A stretch of 7,239 bases of DNA. Origin: Lachnospiraceae bacterium UBA7480 (GTDB lineage: Bacteria; Bacillota; Clostridia; Lachnospirales; Lachnospiraceae). The DNA lies in the NCBI GenBank assembly GCA_002479655.1, contig DLOQ01000004.1, forward strand, positions 601 through 7,839. Reading direction: 5' to 3'. The notes beneath the pieces are model-generated. The model did not search any database and had not been told where the DNA came from. It was given only the letters and a program-made list of their open reading frames with translations. The position numbers were made by a program, and so were the translations under genes. Below, piece by piece: positions 7,218 through 7,239 of this stretch. Positions within the stretch are counted from its first letter, which is position 1, and every line of letters starts with the position of its first letter.

Positions 7218-7239
7218 ATGTCAGCAGAGCTGACGGATG
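7218..7239 (+). CDS. Possible first codons of the next gene, cut by the window edge
   Basis: An ATG at 7218 opens a frame reading MSAELTD up to the end of the window. A GAAGGA lies upstream at 7209-7214, but only three bases separate it from the ATG, shorter than usual. The codons overlap a perfect 6-bp inverted repeat (7220-7234), so this may be structured leader RNA instead. Seven residues are too few to identify a product. Confidence 0.25.

Overview
The window looks like chromosomal DNA from an anaerobic Firmicute, most likely a Lachnospiraceae-type Clostridium. The pointers are moderate GC with strong AGGAGG-like ribosome binding sites, consensus sigma-A promoters, a clostridial 7TM-PAS-GGDEF-EAL protein, and a metal-dependent (GpmI-type) phosphoglycerate mutase beside enolase. 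This is inference from sequence feel; no search was run. All genes read on the + strand.

Layout. Positions 53-1522 encode a polytopic membrane protein of the GT-C / DUF2142-like class, probably a lipid-linked-sugar glycosyltransferase. Its last codons overlap a perfect consensus promoter (TTGACA-17-TATAAT, 1508-1536). That promoter should produce a transcript with a leader of about 155 nt ahead of a 767-residue c-di-GMP signalling protein (1698-4001). This protein has seven membrane helices, a PAS domain, a GGDEF domain with a ruined active site (SGDRF) and an apparently complete EAL phosphodiesterase. gpmI (4030-5577) follows after 28 nt with no visible terminator, and eno (5650-7071) follows after 72 nt. 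The gpmI-eno gap is filled by a hairpin that looks like an intrinsic terminator and whose 3' arm is also the eno Shine-Dalgarno sequence. Downstream of eno lies a strong extended -10 promoter (7111-7139), then a perfect 10-bp GAAA-capped hairpin leader. It resembles leaders seen before rimP-nusA-type operons in Firmicutes, but the downstream gene is cut off.

How the parts fit. GpmI and enolase catalyse consecutive steps of lower glycolysis (3-phosphoglycerate to 2-phosphoglycerate to phosphoenolpyruvate). The unusual part is that the probable c-di-GMP phosphodiesterase lies directly upstream, apparently in the same transcription unit, and that eno has a built-in RNA switch-like element at its start. 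The enolase is about 40 residues longer than usual because of two insertions, one of them in the region of the mobile catalytic loop L3.

No tRNA, rRNA, insertion sequence, CRISPR array or phage gene is visible. There is no gene-free stretch over 300 bases; the two longest gaps (1523-1697 and 7072-7239) are described as regulatory regions. I see no clear undescribed multi-gene system. The best leads are the gpmI-eno hairpin, the c-di-GMP/glycolysis linkage and the modified enolase.
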